The translations under genes were made by a program, and so were the position numbers. This document shows, piece after piece, positions 13,503-15,087 of a stretch of DNA of 15,087 nt (position 1 is the first letter of the stretch; the number at the start of each line of letters is the position of its first letter). The notes beneath the pieces were generated by a model. That model searched no databases and was not told the DNA's origin. It saw only the letters and a program-made list of their open reading frames with translations. This DNA comes from Dehalococcoidia bacterium UBA6808 (lineage in GTDB: Bacteria > Chloroflexota > Dehalococcoidia > GIF9 > UBA5629): assembly GCA_002452695.1 (NCBI GenBank), contig DKFA01000076.1:1-15087 (forward strand). Direction: 5' to 3'.

Positions 13503-14107
13503 TTAAGCATGCAGCAATTCACGCTGTACTGTTCTCTGGGGAAAAACCGTCCGCTCTGTTCTATCGGGTCTTCCAGAATTTATTTTCAGTGTTTTACGCT
13601 CAGTAGCCCTGGGAATCGAATCTAACTCCGTTGTCTCCAGTCCCCGCCAGTATTGTTCCAGTTCCCGTTCCACGAGATAGGCTAACATCACCACACCCAG
13701 TCCTCAATCTTGAGTTGTTCGATTTTCTCACGGATATCCCGCCTGACTACGGCCACATTGGCCCTGGGGTGACTGGCTAAATAGCTTGTGGCCAACCGCA
13801 CCGCCCTCAAACGAGACCCTGGTCCATTAGCCGGGCTTGCGCCTGCCATAGCGCTAATTTTCCCTGCCGGTCATTGCCCAGGGCCTGGGTTAAGCCTATC
13901 CGATCGGCTATCACTTTCAGGCTGTAAGCCGCTCCAACGCGGAGCCCTTCCCTGGTCTCAATCTGTTTAAGGTTCACCAGGTGAGCGAGACCCACCCTGT
14001 GTTTCAGGGCCAGCTTGATAGCGGCGATTTCTTCCTGGCTGCAGGAGGAAAGGCTGGCTATGGTCCGATGTTTGACCTTGCCGTCTTTGCGGAAAGAATC
14101 GCGAAGA
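13503..14107 (-). pseudogene. Transposase remnant B (IS1634-like), frameshifted and internally deleted
   Basis: From 14107 the minus strand encodes LRDSFRKDGKVKHRT, then SLSSCSQEEIAAIKLALKHR, then GLRVGAAYSLKVIADRIGL and GKLALWQAQARLMDQG, all typical of IS1634-type transposases. After GKLALWQAQARLMDQG (near 13814) the frame shifts by one base: the expected SRLRAVRLA continues in another frame. The catalytic middle is missing. A C-terminal piece, VVMLAYLVERELEQYWRGLE, appears near 13694-13635 in another frame. The first 20 or so residues seen in remnant A are absent because the sequence diverges upstream of 14107. The element is dead. Its C-terminal end lies about 10 bp from the -35 box of the MNT-HEPN operon. 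Confidence 0.8.
13946..14107. repeat. Right copy of the 162-bp direct repeat flanking the island
   Basis: Gapless match to 7752-7913 with 7 mismatches by eye, same orientation. Recombination between the two copies would remove about 6.2 kb containing the whole MNT-HEPN-helicase operon. Confidence 0.9.
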
Positions 14108-14139
14108 AGTAAGTCGATTATTTAACTGTCACTGGGCAT

Positions 14140-15033
14140 TCACTCCGCCTTTGTGTGAGAAACTTCGTTCCCAATCTCTGGCGCTACTGATTTACAAGAT
14201 GTTTTTACAATATGTTCCAGCTTACAGTCACCTGCTATTTTATCCAATATCGCTTTGACGACCTGCATAATCTGGCTATCTTTAGAATAATCGGCGGGGA
14301 CAATGAAATTTACCCGCCCATCTTTGACCAATTTTTCTGCCTTTTCCTTTGCACCCTTAGATCTAGGTTTATAGACGGCAATGGAATGTCCGCCCAGACT
14401 TTTAACCAGACTAAAGCAAGGGATATCAGTATTACCATCGCCGATAAATATTATCCGTTTGAACGGGACTGGGCGGTTTTCCATCGGTACAAATTCATTG
14501 ATTCTTTCCTCATCAAAGATATCGAGGGTACCTTTATTAATGCGAAACAGATATTGAGTCTTGGTAGTAAAGTTAATAGCCAGCGCCGGCCACTCTGCGA
14601 CTCCACTCGCATTATAATTGAAAGATGAGGCGTAAATCTTTTTGAACTCCCCGGCAATACTGGTGCCTTCAATCATCTCACGGAGACCGGACGAAATTAT
14701 ATAATGCTCAATTTTGAGCCCGAGTTTTTTTCCATAGCTATTAATGTGGCTAAACCACTTATCAACACCGTTGAAGAGCCTGATTGACTTTCCATGGTTT
14801 TTAAAGTCTTGCCGCTGTACCGACACCTTCGCTTCCCTCGCTTTTTCCAGCATCAGGTTCATGTAAGTTAAAACACTATCTGCCTCATTCTTTTTAGACA
14901 ATTGTTCCGCCAACTTCCAGAACTTGCGCGGTGTCATCCCTATATTGGGAATAAAGCTATGTTCTTGCATATTCCCTGGAGAAAGTGTGCCATCAAAATC
15001 ATAGGCGATGGCGACCACGGGAAGTTTACGCAT
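14140..15033 (-). CDS. HAD-superfamily phosphatase
   Basis: The 297-residue product has all HAD motifs. Motif I is AYDFDGTLS with nucleophile Asp12 and acid/base Asp14. Motif II is YIISSG (Ser114 or Ser115). Motif IV is FIGDGNTDIPCF with Asp199 and Asp203. Residues 20-105 form an alpha-helical cap of the phosphoserine-phosphatase-like (C1) kind. It is probably a cytoplasmic phosphomonoesterase; its substrate cannot be deduced. The ATG at 15033 has an AAGGGG ribosome site 5 bases upstream. The gene lies outside the island: its stop is 32 bp from transposase remnant B, so the element landed just behind it. The segment after about residue 265 (KLEHIVKTSCKSVAPEIGNE) is a poorly conserved tail. 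Confidence 0.88.
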   Translation of the reverse strand: MRKLPVVAIAYDFDGTLSPGNMQEHSFIPNIGMTPRKFWKLAEQLSKKNEADSVLTYMNLMLEKAREAKVSVQRQDFKNHGKSIRLFNGVDKWFSHINSYGKKLGLKIEHYIISSGLREMIEGTSIAGEFKKIYASSFNYNASGVAEWPALAINFTTKTQYLFRINKGTLDIFDEERINEFVPMENRPVPFKRIIFIGDGNTDIPCFSLVKSLGGHSIAVYKPRSKGAKEKAEKLVKDGRVNFIVPADYSKDSQIMQVVKAILDKIAGDCKLEHIVKTSCKSVAPEIGNEVSHTKAE

Positions 15034-15052
15034 AGTTCCCCTTAATCCATAC

Positions 15053-15087
15053 CTATTTCTTGAACGCTCCCTCCACCACCGCCATCT
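15053..15087 (-). CDS. Possible C-terminal end of an upstream minus-strand gene
   Basis: Reading the minus strand from the window edge, one frame gives MAVVEGAFKK and then TAG at 15055-15053, 19 bp upstream of the HAD gene start. This looks like an ordinary protein C-terminus and would place the HAD gene second in an operon. Eleven codons are too few to identify a family, and the other frames also lack early stops. Confidence 0.3.
   Translation of the reverse strand, partial: MAVVEGAFKK

Noticed and set aside
7745..14107. Composite transposon moved by its own flanking ISs
   Set aside because: Both transposase copies lack the catalytic core and no terminal inverted repeats or target-site duplication could be found, so active composite transposition is not supported; only recombination between repeats is proposed.
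1..15087. CRISPR array, tRNA or rRNA genes
   Set aside because: No regularly spaced repeats with unique spacers and no tRNA cloverleaf or rRNA signature was seen on either strand by eye.

Overview
The window looks like a bacterial chromosome segment. The left half (about 1-5760) is compact and rather GC-rich. The right half (about 7.7-14.1 kb) is visibly more AT-rich and carries mobile-element debris. No 16S rRNA or other lineage marker is present. A transcriptional T-box leader, a TrpB2-type synthase and the general style of the housekeeping genes would fit Chloroflexota (Dehalococcoidia-like) or a Firmicutes-related lineage, but this is a weak inference.

Layout. 1-221: 5' end of a PRPP synthetase gene (minus), divergent from an M20-family metallopeptidase (322-1623, plus). 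1629-1708: an imperfect inverted repeat made of AAATTCCAAA-like units. 1724-2386: endonuclease III (plus), converging with a two-component pair on the minus strand, an OmpR-type regulator (4548-3841) and a HAMP histidine kinase (3839-2391). 4749-5021: a small two-helix DUF4405/cytochrome-b-like membrane protein (plus), converging with an Ada-type O6-methylguanine methyltransferase (5759-5037, minus) that lacks its zinc domain and half of its helix-turn-helix domain.

5848-7726: a self-contained tryptophan unit. It has a strong sigma70-type promoter, a T-box leader whose specifier loop displays the Trp codon UGG, an intrinsic terminator, a possible 18-codon leader peptide with two Trp codons, the TrpB2-type tryptophan synthase beta gene, and a closing terminator. 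The leader predicts induction by uncharged tRNA-Trp, with a possible second check by ribosome stalling.

7745-14107: an accessory island bounded by two directly repeated remnants of the same transposase gene (162 bp shared, 7 mismatches). It carries one minus-strand operon of three genes: a winged-helix plus minimal-nucleotidyltransferase protein, a HEPN protein whose start overlaps it by 17 bp, and a 1376-residue protein with zinc ribbon, DUF4011, SF1 helicase and Vsr-like nuclease domains. A promoter just upstream of the first gene is interwoven with four GAGT/ACTC half-sites, suggesting autoregulation. I interpret the operon as a candidate antiviral defence system in which a HEPN/MNT pair is coupled to a helicase-nuclease. 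This is the most interesting part of the window.

14140-15033: a HAD-superfamily phosphatase gene (minus), preceded at the window edge by what may be the last codons of another minus-strand gene.
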